This document shows positions 41,013 to 53,830 of a stretch of 64,000 nt of DNA, one piece after another. The position numbers were made by a program, and so were the translations under genes. The notes under the pieces were generated by a model, which ran no database searches, was not told where the DNA came from, and worked only from the letters and a program-made list of their open reading frames with translations. The stretch lies in the NCBI RefSeq assembly GCF_021130785.1, contig NC_060214.1:108598001-108662000 (forward strand). Direction: 5' to 3'. Every line of letters begins with the position of its first letter. Position 1 is the stretch's first letter. This DNA is from Homalodisca vitripennis. Taxonomy: Eukaryota; Arthropoda; Insecta; Hemiptera; Cicadellidae.

Positions 41013-44000
41013 ATTACTTTTTGAAAAACTACAAAATCAAACCCCACAGATTTTGGCACACTCTGTGCTTAAATATAGGTGAAACACTTTTAAACCGTTT
41101 TAAATGAAATGATTTTGTGGTGAATGAAACCGTTTATTTCAATAACCTAAGATGATCTGATCCCTCATAATCGATTTTTGACACCTTATGCGAATATTAG
41201 TATAGTTTTAATAAGTTACTCCTGATTTTAACACCCCAGTACTAAAATGTAATAAAAATAGCGTACTAATAGCGTAAATGTTTGCAAGTTATTATTTCGA
41301 ACATGTAAAATATTTAAGATGAAAACAAATGTATCTGTATCCCAGCTCTGACCTACTATAGAAGAAGATAAGTGTTTCTGGATGAATAAATAAAATTTAT
41401 TTGTATCACATAATACATTTTTCTTGTAACCATTGTTCCAAATTCAACAATTAATTCCTATATAACCACTGTAAAGATTTTCCACTCCGGCCATCACAAC
41501 TTTGAAGAGCCACAAAATTTAATAAACGAGTTTAAAACATTCTAGAACTCGGCAAAAACTTAAAGAAATGCTCGGATCAGTTCATCTTTGTCTACAAAAT
41601 ATTTGTTACTATCAAAAGAGTTTCGAACAAGTTCTCTATTCGTTATATTATTTAACGAATAGCTATATCTTTTTAAAATGTACGTATATAAACGTCACTC
41701 AGCAATTCTTGAAAGTTATTCAGATGAAGAAAGTCGCGCTTCCAAGAAAAGACGCAATGTACATTTCCAAGAATAATCGACAAGTGGACTCAGCGGAACT
41801 GTGAGCAATGCATAGCTATACTCAGTTTAGCTGTAACAAGCATGGCTTGGGCTGGCAGCGGGGCTAGGGGACCTCAGATCATAACATGGCCATGATGAAA
41901 TGCCTGGACGCGGCCCAAAGCAGGAATAGAAACAGAAATACACGGCCACGAGCATACACCGACAATGTCTTACCTCCATTGATGGAGGAGGACTGTGGAG
42001 GTGACAAGGTTGTAAAATAGTGGTTCGCATCTGATAAGTACACTGAACAAATTCTGATTTTGTTTAATAACTTTCCATTTAAAGTTTATTACAGATTATT
42101 GCGTTACTTTAAAAGTTTTCCGGATAGTAGACAACAGGAAGAACAGCCTTTATTATTTGAACTGTATCGTGATTTTTCGTTTGTACTTCTTTGTTGTCAA
42201 CTTAATTTTGTATCTTCATTGCCAAATTGAATTGTTTACATTGTGTGTAGTATTTAAGAGAATTATTTAAAATTGAAGAAGATAAACCTGAAGAAGAGAA
42301 AAGATCCTAATACTCGAAACGGTGTGTTTTCGTTTTTTTAACCACTTTGACATATTTTAACATGTTTTCACTACACGCTTCGATTCCAAAACCTGTTTAT
42401 AACGTCGGCTGTGATTATCTACTATAATCATAACGTTTTTATTATTGACTTTTACAGTTGTTTTCTTATAACGAGGTAAATATTACATCATACATTAAAT
42501 CAATTAGAAGTTAGCGTTCTATAAAGTCATTAATATTCGTATCTCCGAAAAGTAATGTTCTGCCATAAATTTAAATATGGCTTATGCATAAGTATTTATC
42601 GTATATTGAATATAACGACTGTATTATTTACTAGAACCTATATTATAATCAGGCCTATTATAAATGTTTCAATTTAAAATAAAATTTGTTCAATTTTACC
42701 TAATTTTATAGTTTTTATTGTGCAGCGTGGACCCAAAAACTCAATTTTAAATTTGGCCTTACATTTTTACTATTATGTACATATATTTTTATTATATTTT
42801 GTGTATTGGCTCTTTGGGGTGTGCTAATTAAACAGTTTGTGTTTTAGGATCTCATAAAACACCTTAATTATGGAACAATTATTTTCAATAAATCGCTCTT
42901 TGAAATAACACATTTACATGGACGTATACAATAACCTGTTAGCTATTATTATATTTTATTATTTTAAAACATTACTAAAATAAAAAGTCATGAAAAATTT
43001 AATAGTAAGAGTAATATGGTACTTATAGCCAAACTCTGCAAATTGGCATTTGGCAAATGTGCCTTTTATGTAGATAATATGAGAGTATATGAGATGTTTT
43101 GAAAGCATCTATCTGTCCTAAATCCCTATGACTGCAAGAGTACTAAATCGACCTAATTTATTTTTTAGAGAACATTTTTATAGCAGAAATTTGGTTAATT
43201 ACTTTTCCAAAATGGAATAATGATTATAAATAAGTTAAAATGGAAAATTAAAAATCAAATGCAATCATCGTGGTCCAGATCATTTTTGCCTATAACAGTA
43301 CAACACGTCCACTGCAACAAAATGTGTTAAATAATTATAATTCATTCAGCAATTTATTGCTGCATATTAAGGTGGCATAAAACAATGAAAAGCAAACGTG
43401 CAAAAACATTTTACATGATTACAAGGTGTCAATAAAGTCTAGAAAACGGCCTTCCAGCGGTCTGATTACAGATAATAATGTGCCACTTGGATATATCCAT
43501 ATTATAATTAAATTAAATTTTCAAGTGATTCACACGTCAGGAGAGCGTCCCCCAGAGAGAGTTTTTCAAATCTTAAACACATGCATAGGTCGAAGATGTA
43601 CATCAAATTAAAGAGCTTTGTTAGTAGAATACAACGCCACAGTCCGAATCTGAAAAGGTTCAGCCTAACCAAAATGGCGGGTAAACATAAAATTTATGTA
43701 TTAAAAATGATTATTTAATATTATATTTAATTTTATTTAATCCAATACAGTCTTTCGAGATATATTTTCACTGGGAAACCAAAATTCTATATATATATAG
43801 ATAACTATTATAAACCAATATACTTCCCAGAGAGGTAGCCAAGGTTGGTTAAGAAGACTACAAGCCTTCTCACTTAAGAGAGTTCAATGCTGTAATTGAT
43901 CAGAGAAATAATTGATCAAATAGAATCATGGCTATAAATGTTACCTACCGCCTTAATGAAATGAACTGAAAAACGCCTTAATTTAAAGAAACGGAGTTAG

Positions 44001-44144
44001 GATTAGCTATTAAGCCCTCTCTACCACTCACACACTCATATTGTATACAAACAATTTTCAATATTTTAATACAATTTTGGTTAGTTATTAACTTATTCTT
44101 TAAATAGAAAAAATGCTTAACCTACACAAAATTAAATTATCTTA
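41013..44144. other. Intergenic DNA, no gene supported
   Basis: AT-rich. A hairpin motif, CTGAAGAA-GAG...CTC-GAAAC, occurs at 42288-42321. The 78- and 67-codon frames near 41.6-42.0 kb show no known features. Confidence 0.45.
42288..42321 (+). other. CTGAAGAA...GAAAC hairpin motif
   Basis: CTGAAGAA at 42288, GAG stem, CTC, then GAAAC. Same form as in the R2 repeats and Penelope-like 3' region. Confidence 0.45.
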
Positions 44145-44157
44145 AAGTAAATATATA

Positions 44158-44213
<56 letters not shown>

Positions 44214-44220
44214 TTTACTT
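44145..44220. repeat. AT palindrome
   Basis: AAGTAAATAT at the left, a long TA run, and ATATTTACTT at the right. A 76-bp near-perfect palindrome able to extrude as a cruciform. Confidence 0.8.
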
Positions 44221-47200
44221 AAAATGAATACTTAAAATAGGAAAGAAAAACTTTATAAATTTTATGATAAATACAAGATAATTCAAAATGGAGAGCAAGA
44301 AGCAAGAAACATTCAATCACTTCTCAACATTACCGCAACAAGCAGCACCACCCGTCATCCCCACAGGCCCCCCAGCAGCAAGCCCCTGCCTTAATGTTTG
44401 TATGATTAAGGAAAAATTAATAATTTTAGCTTTGGTTCCTCCATAATCCAAATGTACAACTCCTCCCCCCCCCCAATTCGAACTTCCCAGCTACACCATT
44501 GGCTTGACCATTTCCAATTAATTCAAGGTTAAAATGTTCATGAAGAAACTAACCGTAGTAAACAAAACCAATTTGGCCTCTTTATTACTAGCGCGCGGCA
44601 TCCTTTTAACTTCTTGGCCGCTTGTGACCGGTGTCTGAGTTATCGTTATTAGTTATCCAGTTCGTAAGCTTTTTACCAAGTCCACCCATCGCTTTTTTTT
44701 TGGCTTACCAGTAATAAGCCTGTAATTAATTCCATATGTTATTTTATAGAGGGAGCCGTTTTTACTGTTAAACTTAACGAACGCTTTGCTTTTTTGCCTC
44801 TAAAGCATGACACAGTGCACTCTAGTACTGATGCTCTGCTCTAACCGAGGGTCAAGCTTTCAATGCCCAGGAAGGTCAACACAGATTTGCAAAAACAAGT
44901 ATACATCGTTTTTCCTTTGATGTGGTGCAATCTTTTCGGGTTTCAAAAGTATGTTTTGTGTTAAATTCACAGCGCTTTAACATAACTTCCCTAGATACAG
45001 AAATGTAGAAACATAATTTTTATTGATCACTCCACGTCAATTTAATTCAATTCAAAATTCCTTTATTGCAGTAGACAATTTTTTACAATTGTATATTGCG
45101 TGCGTAAGTAATATAACTGATTCTAATAAAAGTTGAAGTTGAAGTTTAAAACATCAATTTCGCCCAATGTTACATTAATTGAAAAGTGTTTTGCAATTAT
45201 CAACACCAAAACTTCATTCATTTCGGCAACAGAGTTAAAAAAAATAGTTTTATTGTTCCCAGCGATTTGTCATGAACTCATCATGGGAATAAAAAAACGC
45301 ATTCAACACTAAAAGATCTCTTAATCGAGCTTTGCAACTTTTCTTTGTTGCCAATTCCTTGATACAACCATTAAAGTACAGTCATGCGCAAAAACATTGG
45401 ACTGTGTATAATCAACAGCGAGCGGGGAAGGTACAGTCCGCGGGGCAGTGCCCAGACTATGTTCTCAGAAACGCACGCATTTCTCCCCCCCCCCCCCCCC
45501 CGCTCATGGGGAAGGTCGAGCGCACTGTTGCACGCATTTTATGCCATTTCGACCATTTTGTAATCAAGTCCAAATAAAAACGGCGCTCAGCAGTAAAAAC
45601 ATTAAAATTGTACAGTATGTAGATAAATTAAAACTTCAGAGGGTGACGTTTTTTATTTATAAAAAAAGACTCCATTAAAAAATATTAACACGTTATTTTC
45701 TTCAAATATATTTAATAAAAAGTCATAAATGAATTAAAAAAGTCACTCCCTAAAGCTATATATCATGTACATACTCAAGAAATTTCGCATTATTTTTATC
45801 TTCGCTGAACTTTATTATGGACTAAATAATAAATTGTCTACTTAAAATGCTTGTAATTTCACTTGCAAAAAGGTTGTGATTTTCTGTTTTCGGGGCAGTT
45901 ATCTTTTAGACTATAAGCTAACGCTTTCCAAACCCAAAATGGATTGCACCCAATATTGCCACTGGCGTAGAAACTTAAGTTAGGTTTTTTTAATTTAATC
46001 AGGTGAGCTCTGGCCTTTTTATTGTGTTTTAAAACATCGAAATGAGAGGGTATAGAGAGGGTTACAAATATGAAGCGACGAATTCTTTTCTTAGCTTGAC
46101 ACATTAAAACCATTCGTCAGGCACATGAATAAGATAATTAGATAGTGATATTGAAAAGCTCAACTTTCATCAAGTAGTCGGTCTGTATTTAGTTAGCCTA
46201 CACTGTTTTACTCGTCTGACGATTGGCTTTGAACAGATCAAACTAAGAAAAATGTGATCTAATAAAGTTATTTGTATATTTTTCCATTTCAATCTTCGTA
46301 AAAAATATCGTGGCTGACGATCAATTTCTGTCTTAAGTGACATTCCTCTATGGATTCAATGAAAACCATTGGTTCAACTGTGGCTTCAAAGACATCAACA
46401 ATATCCTGTAAACAATTGTTCCATAAAACATTCATACCAATTTGGGTTGTGCTTCGCGAAATTATCATTTACCAGCAAAGTTGCTGGCCAAAACAAAGAT
46501 TTGGCTGTAAGCCCCGTCCACTTGGTCGTGATGTTCAAGAACAATATTTGGTTAACATATAATTCTTAATTAAAGTCCCTATTAATTTATCTTTGCGTTG
46601 AGTAGAAAAGTCCTTCAGTCTCTCTATAAGGAATATGTATTGGTGGAATCTCCATGTCTACTTCCATTATGATTTACGACCGTAAGTGTGATGTTATACA
46701 GAGATTTCTTTATATAAAGTGCAATTAGTAGGTCTTTCTAATTATTTATCCCTATTAGTTTCACCCCAGCCTTGAGAAAAAATCACCTATTATTTAATTT
46801 ATCCAATCCAAGATATGTATAGAAAGCTTTTAGACCATTCGCAATTCTTTTTATCGGATGAGACTTAGTGTACAGCTGATGAATGGTAATCGTAGAAAGA
46901 AGTAAGGAAGAAGGAGTAATTGCTTTATTTATTTTCTGGTCGAGCCCTTTCGAAAGGGCTGAATTCTCGCTACGTCTCTCGCTTGCCCCATTCAGCCATA
47001 GGTCAGACGATTTAAGTTACGACGCTGCTCTAGGAGGGAGACGAATTGATACTACACTCAACATTCAGACGACTAAATTGGCTGGGCCCCACTTAGAGAT
47101 TCAAAGTCGTTACAGAATTTAGTTTATCCGATAGTGGTTGTAGAATGGCACCTGGCTCTCAGCCAGTAGCATGGAATAGTCACACGGCACTCACAGATAC

Positions 47201-47440
47201 ATCGTCAAGCCCAATGCTGTCTGTAAAGAGGCTGTGACCATCGCGTTTGACACTCAGGTGATAAGTATTGCCGGTACTCCCCATGCTGCATCGATGGTCT
47301 AGAATCGAGATACTCTATTTTTCTTTTCCTTCCCTTCGGTTCCTTTTTAAGGAAGTTCTTTCTCGGGCGTTGGCATTGTAATTGATTACACTACACGTTT
47401 ATAAGGAAAAGGGTCTGAACCCATTTGAGAACCTTTATTG
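44221..47440. other. Intergenic DNA, no gene supported
   Basis: Contains a C-run at 45484-45500, an 18-bp perfect palindrome (AGCCCTTTCGAAAGGGCT, 46943-46960) and a possible LINE tail on the minus strand near 45040-45070 (CAATTCAAAATTCC). The 84-codon minus frame at 45859-46113 is basic but unrecognised. Confidence 0.4.
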
Positions 47441-47515
47441 ACCTCCTCGAGAATCGAATCAATGACCTCTCAGTTAGAGATCCGGAACATTGAAACGCCA
47501 CGGCGAAGGCTGACA
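47441..47515 (-). repeat. Weak tRNA-like SINE head remnant
   Basis: On the minus strand, GCCGTGGCG, then TCTCTAACTGAGAGGTCA and GATTCGATTCTCGAGG, echo a tRNA anticodon arm and B-box. Too diverged to classify. Confidence 0.3.
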
Positions 47516-47640
47516 TCAAAATTGTAACTCTACTGGTCACGGCAGCAATGATGTGATGAATACCAAACATCAAAATAATTATAAAAGATATTCGGAAAAT
47601 GCCACATCTGTTCATCACTCAGGCCAAAGAAGAATTGGGA

Positions 47641-47855
47641 GTGCCGATTGGCGAGCGGTCTAAGACGTTGGACTTTGAGAGTTAGAGATAGAGCAGGTTC
47701 GAATCCTGTCTGTGACCCTTGCACTTTTTATCAGTACTGTATCGACTCCCCCCTTATTCTGTTTGATAAGATCCTCGGACATGCCAGTAGCCCATGAGAA
47801 CGGGCAGAATAAGGCAAAAAGGGGATCAGCTTCTCCTTAAACAAAAATAAAATAT
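47641..47855 (+). repeat. tRNA-derived SINE
   Basis: Head with GATTGGCGAGCGGTCTAAGA (A-box) and a canonical B-box GGTTCGAATCC (47696-47706), of the long-variable-arm Leu/Ser class. A body of about 130 bp follows and ends with AAACAAAAATAAAAT. Non-coding. Confidence 0.55.
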
Positions 47856-49361
47856 ATGTAAATTAAAGTCTTGGATGAGCCAGTCAGAACTAGGCTGCCT
47901 TGTGGATGATGCATGTTTGAGGATTACTCCCCAAGAACGAATATATCTTTGGATGACTTTTATGAAACAATAGAGTTATCAGTGCCAAATGTGTTATTTA
48001 ATGACTAATACAAGTATTATTTACATGTTTTCAGAGATTTTGTGTAAATTTTTCAGATTAATCAATGAGGTGGATAATGAGTAATGAGTAATCAGTGAGG
48101 CGAGTATTGAGTAATGAGTAAATGAGTAATCAGTAATCAGGCCGTGATGGCACTCAGTGGCAATGGACCGATCCACTCCTTGATATTGATCAGTCAGCTG
48201 ACGCAACGGAAGTGGGTCACCCCCGGAAGTGAGGCTAGGTCAGTGGCAGGAGAAGATCGATGTGGCGCTGGCTGCGCATGCGCATGACCCCTCTGCCGTT
48301 CAAGGTCCTCGTTGCACAATCACCCCCCTCCCCCACCGATGCCCGCCCCCTGACCTTGTTTACAGCCCTCGCCTACCTGTTTGCAGTATCAATCACCCCC
48401 GTCCCTGGAGCCCCGCTTTGTCAATGCCACCTGCAGGAAGGTGTCGAGGCGCAGTAGCGACATTCAATTAAGTTTCTGAAATACCTTTATAACCTTTAAT
48501 ATTAATTAAACCATTTACCATTTCTTGCACATGAAAATATTCTAACCATATCAAATCAAATTTATTTTAGAATTTACAAACAAACATAGTACACGTAATA
48601 TACATGACATTAGTCCCACATGGGCCACAGAGGCTTGTGCGTGGTGACGAGTCTGTTTCTTGTTGCTGTGCACGGCGGAATTATAATAGTTATCGTTAAT
48701 AATAATAAACTAGTTTGTACATTTTTAAAACAATCATTATATTTAAAATCTGAAATAAAAATAGCCAACTGTAATTTGTAGGCCACAGACAACATCAGTT
48801 ATGCCACAATACTGAATAGTCTAATTATTTTGATATAAAAAATCATAAAAAATAATGTATGTTATTTGCTATAGAATAAATCATTGTATTGAACAAAATT
48901 AATTACTAACGTTAATTAAAGTTAAATTTAGGTTATTAGGGGTGTTTAAAACCACCGGAGATAGGAGGCGAAACGGTGCAAGACGGCCATAGCAAAAGTA
49001 GTGGAACAGTTTGTTACGTGTAATAAAGTAAGTTAGTCCAGTAAATAATTGTGACTATATATATTAGTCTAGTATATAGATGAGAGCAGCGACTCAGCGT
49101 GTTAAGCATGTATATAAACACAACGAAAAATTAACTAATTAAACCCATGAGAGTCCTCCAAAAACCAGAATTAACCAATAAATAGCCTTTGCTATTTGAA
49201 CCCTAATATAAATGTGGAAGTGCTTTTGTTTGTTTGTTTGCTCTCACGCGTAAACTATTCCACCGTTTGTACTAAAATTTTACATGGCGACTCTTAGAGT
49301 CTCTGGTATGAATAAGTGGCGTATTCTGGTTTCTAAAATATCTCTAGGCTATGCCCCACTG
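47856..49361. other. Intergenic DNA
   Basis: Short GAGTAATGAGTAATCAGT-type tandem repeats at about 48078-48140. A possible LINE tail (AAATTTGATTTGATATG on the minus strand) lies near 48553-48575. A CG-rich stretch spans about 48210-48450. No gene supported. Confidence 0.45.
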
Positions 49362-49450
49362 AAAGGGGATGCTAAATCAGCGCGGTGGCCGAGTCCATGC
49401 CCTGAATAAGCACCCCCTTTGAATAGGCGGGTCCTAATTCAACGCCTTAT
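49362..49450. repeat. Hairpin repeat family R5, copy 1
   Basis: GGGGATGCTAAATCAGCGC, a loop of about 15 nt, then GCCCTGAATAAGCACCCCC. The arms are complementary over about 18 bp. Related copies at 50.27 and 53.65-53.83 kb. Confidence 0.7.
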
Positions 49451-49639
49451 TTATTTCCTTTCAACGGTCAAAAACCAATTTACATTTATAAACTTATGAT
49501 AGATGATTAAATAATACTTAAAGAAAAGGGCCAAACCAAACATGCAACTGGACTCTAAATCAAATCTAGGCATAATTAACAATACATAAGACTGTAATAA
49601 ATTATAATAAAAATATATTAGTGATAGTATTAACCTAAA

Positions 49640-49920
49640 TACACTACTGTATAAGATGTGACACCATATGGAGAAACAAAAAAGATAAATAATAGCAGTG
49701 CAAGTAAACTATAAAATTATTAATAATAATGAAAAATAAACTATAAATGAATAACAAGAGTAAAAAATTATTAATGAGTGATAGTGGTAAATAAAAACTG
49801 AAAAAATACTTAACTTAAATGCATGCACATTACTGTCTAAGACGTGGCATATGAATAAATAAAAAGATAAATAATAACAGTGCAAATAAACTATATAGGC
49901 CTAAAGTAAACAACAAAGGA
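49640..49920. repeat. Imperfect tandem duplication, about 170 bp
   Basis: TAACCTAAATACACTACTGTATAAG...AAAAGATAAATAATAGCAGTGCAAGTAAACTAT is repeated as a diverged copy from about 49811 to 49902. Non-coding. Confidence 0.5.
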
Positions 49921-50267
49921 AAAAAATACTGTAATTGAATAACAAGAATAAAATATATATATATATACCAACAGAGAGGGGGGGGGACTATAAAAACAAC
50001 AAATGCAAGCAATAAATGTAAATATATAACCAAGAGGCACAGTCGTGATTATAAATATATAACAAAAGACAAGCAGAAACAATAACAGAGCAACGACAAC
50101 AGTTAACAACACAACAAGAATAATGGGGGGGGGAAAGTTATCAGACGACATGTAAGTCATAACAGGCTAGTCGTAATTCTCTTTTGAAGACATCACAGCT
50201 CATATTAAGAAGTTCGGATGTCTGGGGAGGTTGTTTGCCAGCCGTTGAAGACGTGACGGTGTCCATG

Positions 50268-50352
50268 TGCTGATATAGCACCCCCCTTGAATCTGGGGGG
50301 TGCCAAATCAGCGCCTATATCTTGTTGATGTTAAGAATAAGCACCCCCTACT
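50268..50352. repeat. Hairpin repeat family R5, copy 2
   Basis: GCTGATATAGCACCCCCC, an 8-nt loop, then GGGGGGTGCCAAATCAGCGC, then a further AATAAGCACCCCCT. The same arms as copy 1 but in the opposite order, as expected for a tandem array of the palindrome. Confidence 0.7.
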
Positions 50353-52262
50353 GAATAGAACAATAAACATCTAAACATATTGCGATTTGTTAATAGATAT
50401 ATTTATTGTATTGCTATAATTTGACTTTAATGTTTCAATACCAAATAATTAATTACCTATTGTAAAAATACTATTCATCGGATATTCTTTCGTTAAACAA
50501 ACTAGGCTCTAGACAGACATTCAATTACAACTCTTTTTCAGTAAAATTATTTTCACAATGGTACAAACCATGCAGAGGGATTGATATTGCTTAAATGCGG
50601 TATGTGTAATAAATATACATGGTCAGAGATTATATCAACGCATTAACCACTTTAAAAACAATTATCTATTTGTTGAAGGTGGAGCTTACATTGGCTACTG
50701 TTAACTTAATTACATTTAAACACACAAACCAATATTTAAAACTGTTATTTTTGTGTTGAATACATATATTGTTTATTTCCAAACTAAGCCAATTCAATTT
50801 TGCATCATGAAGAACCTTATTAGTTGTCGTGTTTTAACAGGTATGTTTATTTTGATAAATTTTGGAAATAATACTTTGTTACGTTTACAGTGTTTTTAAA
50901 AAACGAATATCATGTGTTTTTTGTGATGTGTCTGAAGAAGATAGCCTTGCTATCGAAAGGCCTCACAAAAATAAAAGTTTTAAATATTGGTGTATGTGTT
51001 TAAATGCAATTAAGTTAAATTATCTACTTGCTTTTAATTTCCCTAAGGGCCAATCAAAACTCGGGAACATTTTGTACTGTACAATTGTAATTCTTTAAAG
51101 GCTAACGATCAATCATTTGTAAGGACAGACCAGTTTAAATAGTACAATTCAAAAAGAATCAATATCTGCTATCTCCATCGTGTTTTTCTGCAGTAAAAAA
51201 AAAAAAAAAAAAACGCTGTAAGGAACCATGTTAAAACATGCAGCTATAAATATATTACCATATTTAAAAAACATTATTGCTCAGGTCAAAACAAACACAT
51301 CTATATATGGATTAATATGTATCTCCGTTGCTTAGTTTCTCCTCTGTCGATATGTGTTTTTTTTATTAAATAGTTCATATTTTACAACCTAATAAATTTA
51401 ATCCTACCAAGTATTTGTCAAATTTTTATGGTGGAAAGGCCAGCTGCAAAAAATATATTATTATGTTATCTTTAATATTTTCAATATAGCGTTTATTAAA
51501 ATATTTTAACTTTGAACTTCATGAAAAATCTGTAATTTTACTAAAATATTGCAAGAGTTAATCTAATGGCCAAACTTATGTAAAATAACATACACCCAGA
51601 TTTACTGTGACAATACACGGTCGAATTGAGGTTCTCAGCGAGTAGCTCATAGTACAAAAATCGAAAAATCGTACCAACCTCTCAGATATAGAAAAATACT
51701 TTATTATACTAAATTTGTGAACGCCAGTTCAAAATTTGTTTATGAACAATTTAAGATATTGGCAAACAATTTGTGAGACCTAATTATCCTTATACAGTCA
51801 GAAATAGTAAAACAGAATACTTTACATGAAATGAGAAATTTTAATTCAAATTATACATTGGTTATAACTTGGTAGAGTAATAAACACTATAAAATCTCAG
51901 ATTCAGATATTAAATGGGTTCAAGCCCTTTCATAGGATAACTTGAATAGCTTGATACCTATAAAACCTATAAAAGAATCATGGTACGGAATAATAGTTAA
52001 GGAAAATATTTTTAATCGATTGTAAACTATCAATCTTATTTTTGAAAATGATAATGACTACACAATAATTCAATTGACATTTATTCAATTTAAGAAACTA
52101 TAAACCAAGAAAGAATACAGAATTAAATCCAAAACAGAATAAAATATTGTTTAAAAAGTTCTTAAATATTTATAACAGCAAATATCTGACCTAGAATTGC
52201 ATGCAGTTCTACGACATGATGAAATCTCCATCATCATACTTTTCTAAAATTTGGGTTGGTTG
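50353..52262. other. Intergenic DNA with one hairpin motif
   Basis: No gene supported. CTGAAGAA-GATAGC-CTT-GCTATC-GAAA at 50932-50958 is the best-paired copy of that hairpin in the window. A poly-A run lies at 51196-51213. Confidence 0.5.
50932..50958 (+). other. CTGAAGAA-stem-GAAA hairpin, perfect 6-bp stem
   Basis: CTGAAGAA, then GATAGC, a 3-nt loop, GCTATC, GAAA. Likely a remnant of a Penelope-like 3' end. Confidence 0.55.
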
Positions 52263-52583
52263 GATTTATAAATTCCTTCCTGGTCTTCAGTTATAGTAAG
52301 AATACTCCTCAGTATTATTTCTTTCTGGTCCTCAATTATAGTAAGAATATTCCTCTGGATGATTCCTTCCTGGTCCTCAATTATAGTAAGAATTCTCCTC
52401 AGTATTATTTCTTTCTGGTCCTCAATTATAGTAAGAATATTCCTCTGGATGATTCCTTCCTGGTCCTCAATTATAGTAAGAATACTCCTGAGTATTATTT
52501 CTTTCTGGTCCTCAATTATAGTAAGAATATTCCTCTGGATTATTCCTTCTCGGTCCTCAATTATAGTAAGAATACTCCTCTGG
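52263..52583 (+). repeat. 48-bp minisatellite, two alternating variants
   Basis: About seven copies of TCCTCAATTATAGTAAGAAT plus ATTCCTCTGGATGATTCCTTC or ACTCCTCAGTATTATTTCTTT. Because 48 is divisible by three, two long frames stay open across it; they are by-products. Confidence 0.85.
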
Positions 52584-53639
52584 ATATTGTTTCACGGTGA
52601 TGTAAGTATAAATAAAAAATAAAACAGTTTTTAACTTAATTTAGGTTGTCTGTTTAGATAGCTTGTAAATTTATACGGAGTTTTTTGATATGCTATTGAT
52701 TACGGTGGTAAATATAGATGCTTAAATGTATCAGTAAAGATTGATATTTTATATGGTTGTTAAGTTTGTGCTTACCGAGATTCGAGAATTTTGTGCTACC
52801 CGAAAAATAAAACATTCTAAATTCATAAAAGTGTACTGTATACAAAACTATATGTTATGTAACAATAATTGTTTTATTATTACTGGAATAATATCTGTTT
52901 ATATACATCAAACGATTATATAGTTTACAGATCAGTTTTAAAAACTAGAACGAGATGAAAATAAGAGGGTAAAAACAGAAAAAAAAACTTGGCCACAGAG
53001 GTTCTGCCATCCATTGGGCTAATCATTCATTACACTTTCGAATATGATTAGTGATAAAATAAGAGTACACCTAAGCTAAAGTATAATTATAAATCGATTT
53101 GACCTTTTTTAGATTCTTCATTAAAGATTTCACTGAGATTTCACTCTGTCTCACAATCTTGTCAGAACGTTCGTACTTAAGTCTGACATTTCCACATGCA
53201 CGGGGTTAGAAGTGCACGTGTGATTAATCTGACGCACAATAGGTAAAGATTCGTTAACTGCATACAAAAAGGCGATGATTATATAATTTTTGTCTTTACA
53301 CCATAACCGTGTTCTAGTTCGTCTTTTCTCTTTACTCTTGTTTCAGTATCCGTCACCTAGACAGTATAATATGCCACCCCGAGGGCCTGTACGCTCAAAC
53401 CGTGTTTGATTTCTTATTGCATTTCTTACGAAATGTCAACAAAAAGTAATAAATATTAAGTAGTATGGTAATTTTGAAGAGAAAGTAAGCATATTTGAGG
53501 AACATATTATTTCGTCGTTTATCCGAAATTTAAACACAATCGCTTATAAGTGACAGCAGCACAAAATCCAGATAACAACAATTATATTTGCGATTAAATT
53601 AAATCTCTGAAAGAAAAATCTGCTTGTGTTTGCTGGTTG
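52584..53639. other. Intergenic DNA, nothing recognised
   Basis: No gene or repeat seen. Confidence 0.5.
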
Positions 53640-53830
53640 AATGCTAGGAGGTGCTAATTCAGTGACTGGGCTACGTCCATGCGCTGAATAAACTCTCCTT
53701 TGGAATCGGGGAGGGGGTGCTAAATTAGTGCCTGGTCTATGTCCATGCGCTGAATTAGCAACCCCCTGCCCTGATGTCTAAACCCGAAGGGATGCTTATT
53801 CCAGGGGGTGCTAAAGCAGCGTACCCCCTT
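53640..53830. repeat. Hairpin repeat family R5, cluster
   Basis: A diverged hairpin (GGAGGTGCTAATTCAGTGA ... GCGCTGAATAAACTCTCC), then a good one (GGGGGTGCTAAATTAGTGC ... GCGCTGAATTAGCAACCCCC), then a partial (GGATGCTTATTCCAGGGGGT). Each pair is separated by a TCCATG-containing loop. Confidence 0.7.

Noticed and set aside
40754..41059. Glycine-rich protein of 101 codons on the minus strand
   Set aside because: Glycine run is the poly-C tract; flanks are satellite.
52256..52622. Frames of 114 and 87 codons with regular repeats
   Set aside because: Products of a 48-bp minisatellite; 48 is divisible by three, so frames stay open by chance.
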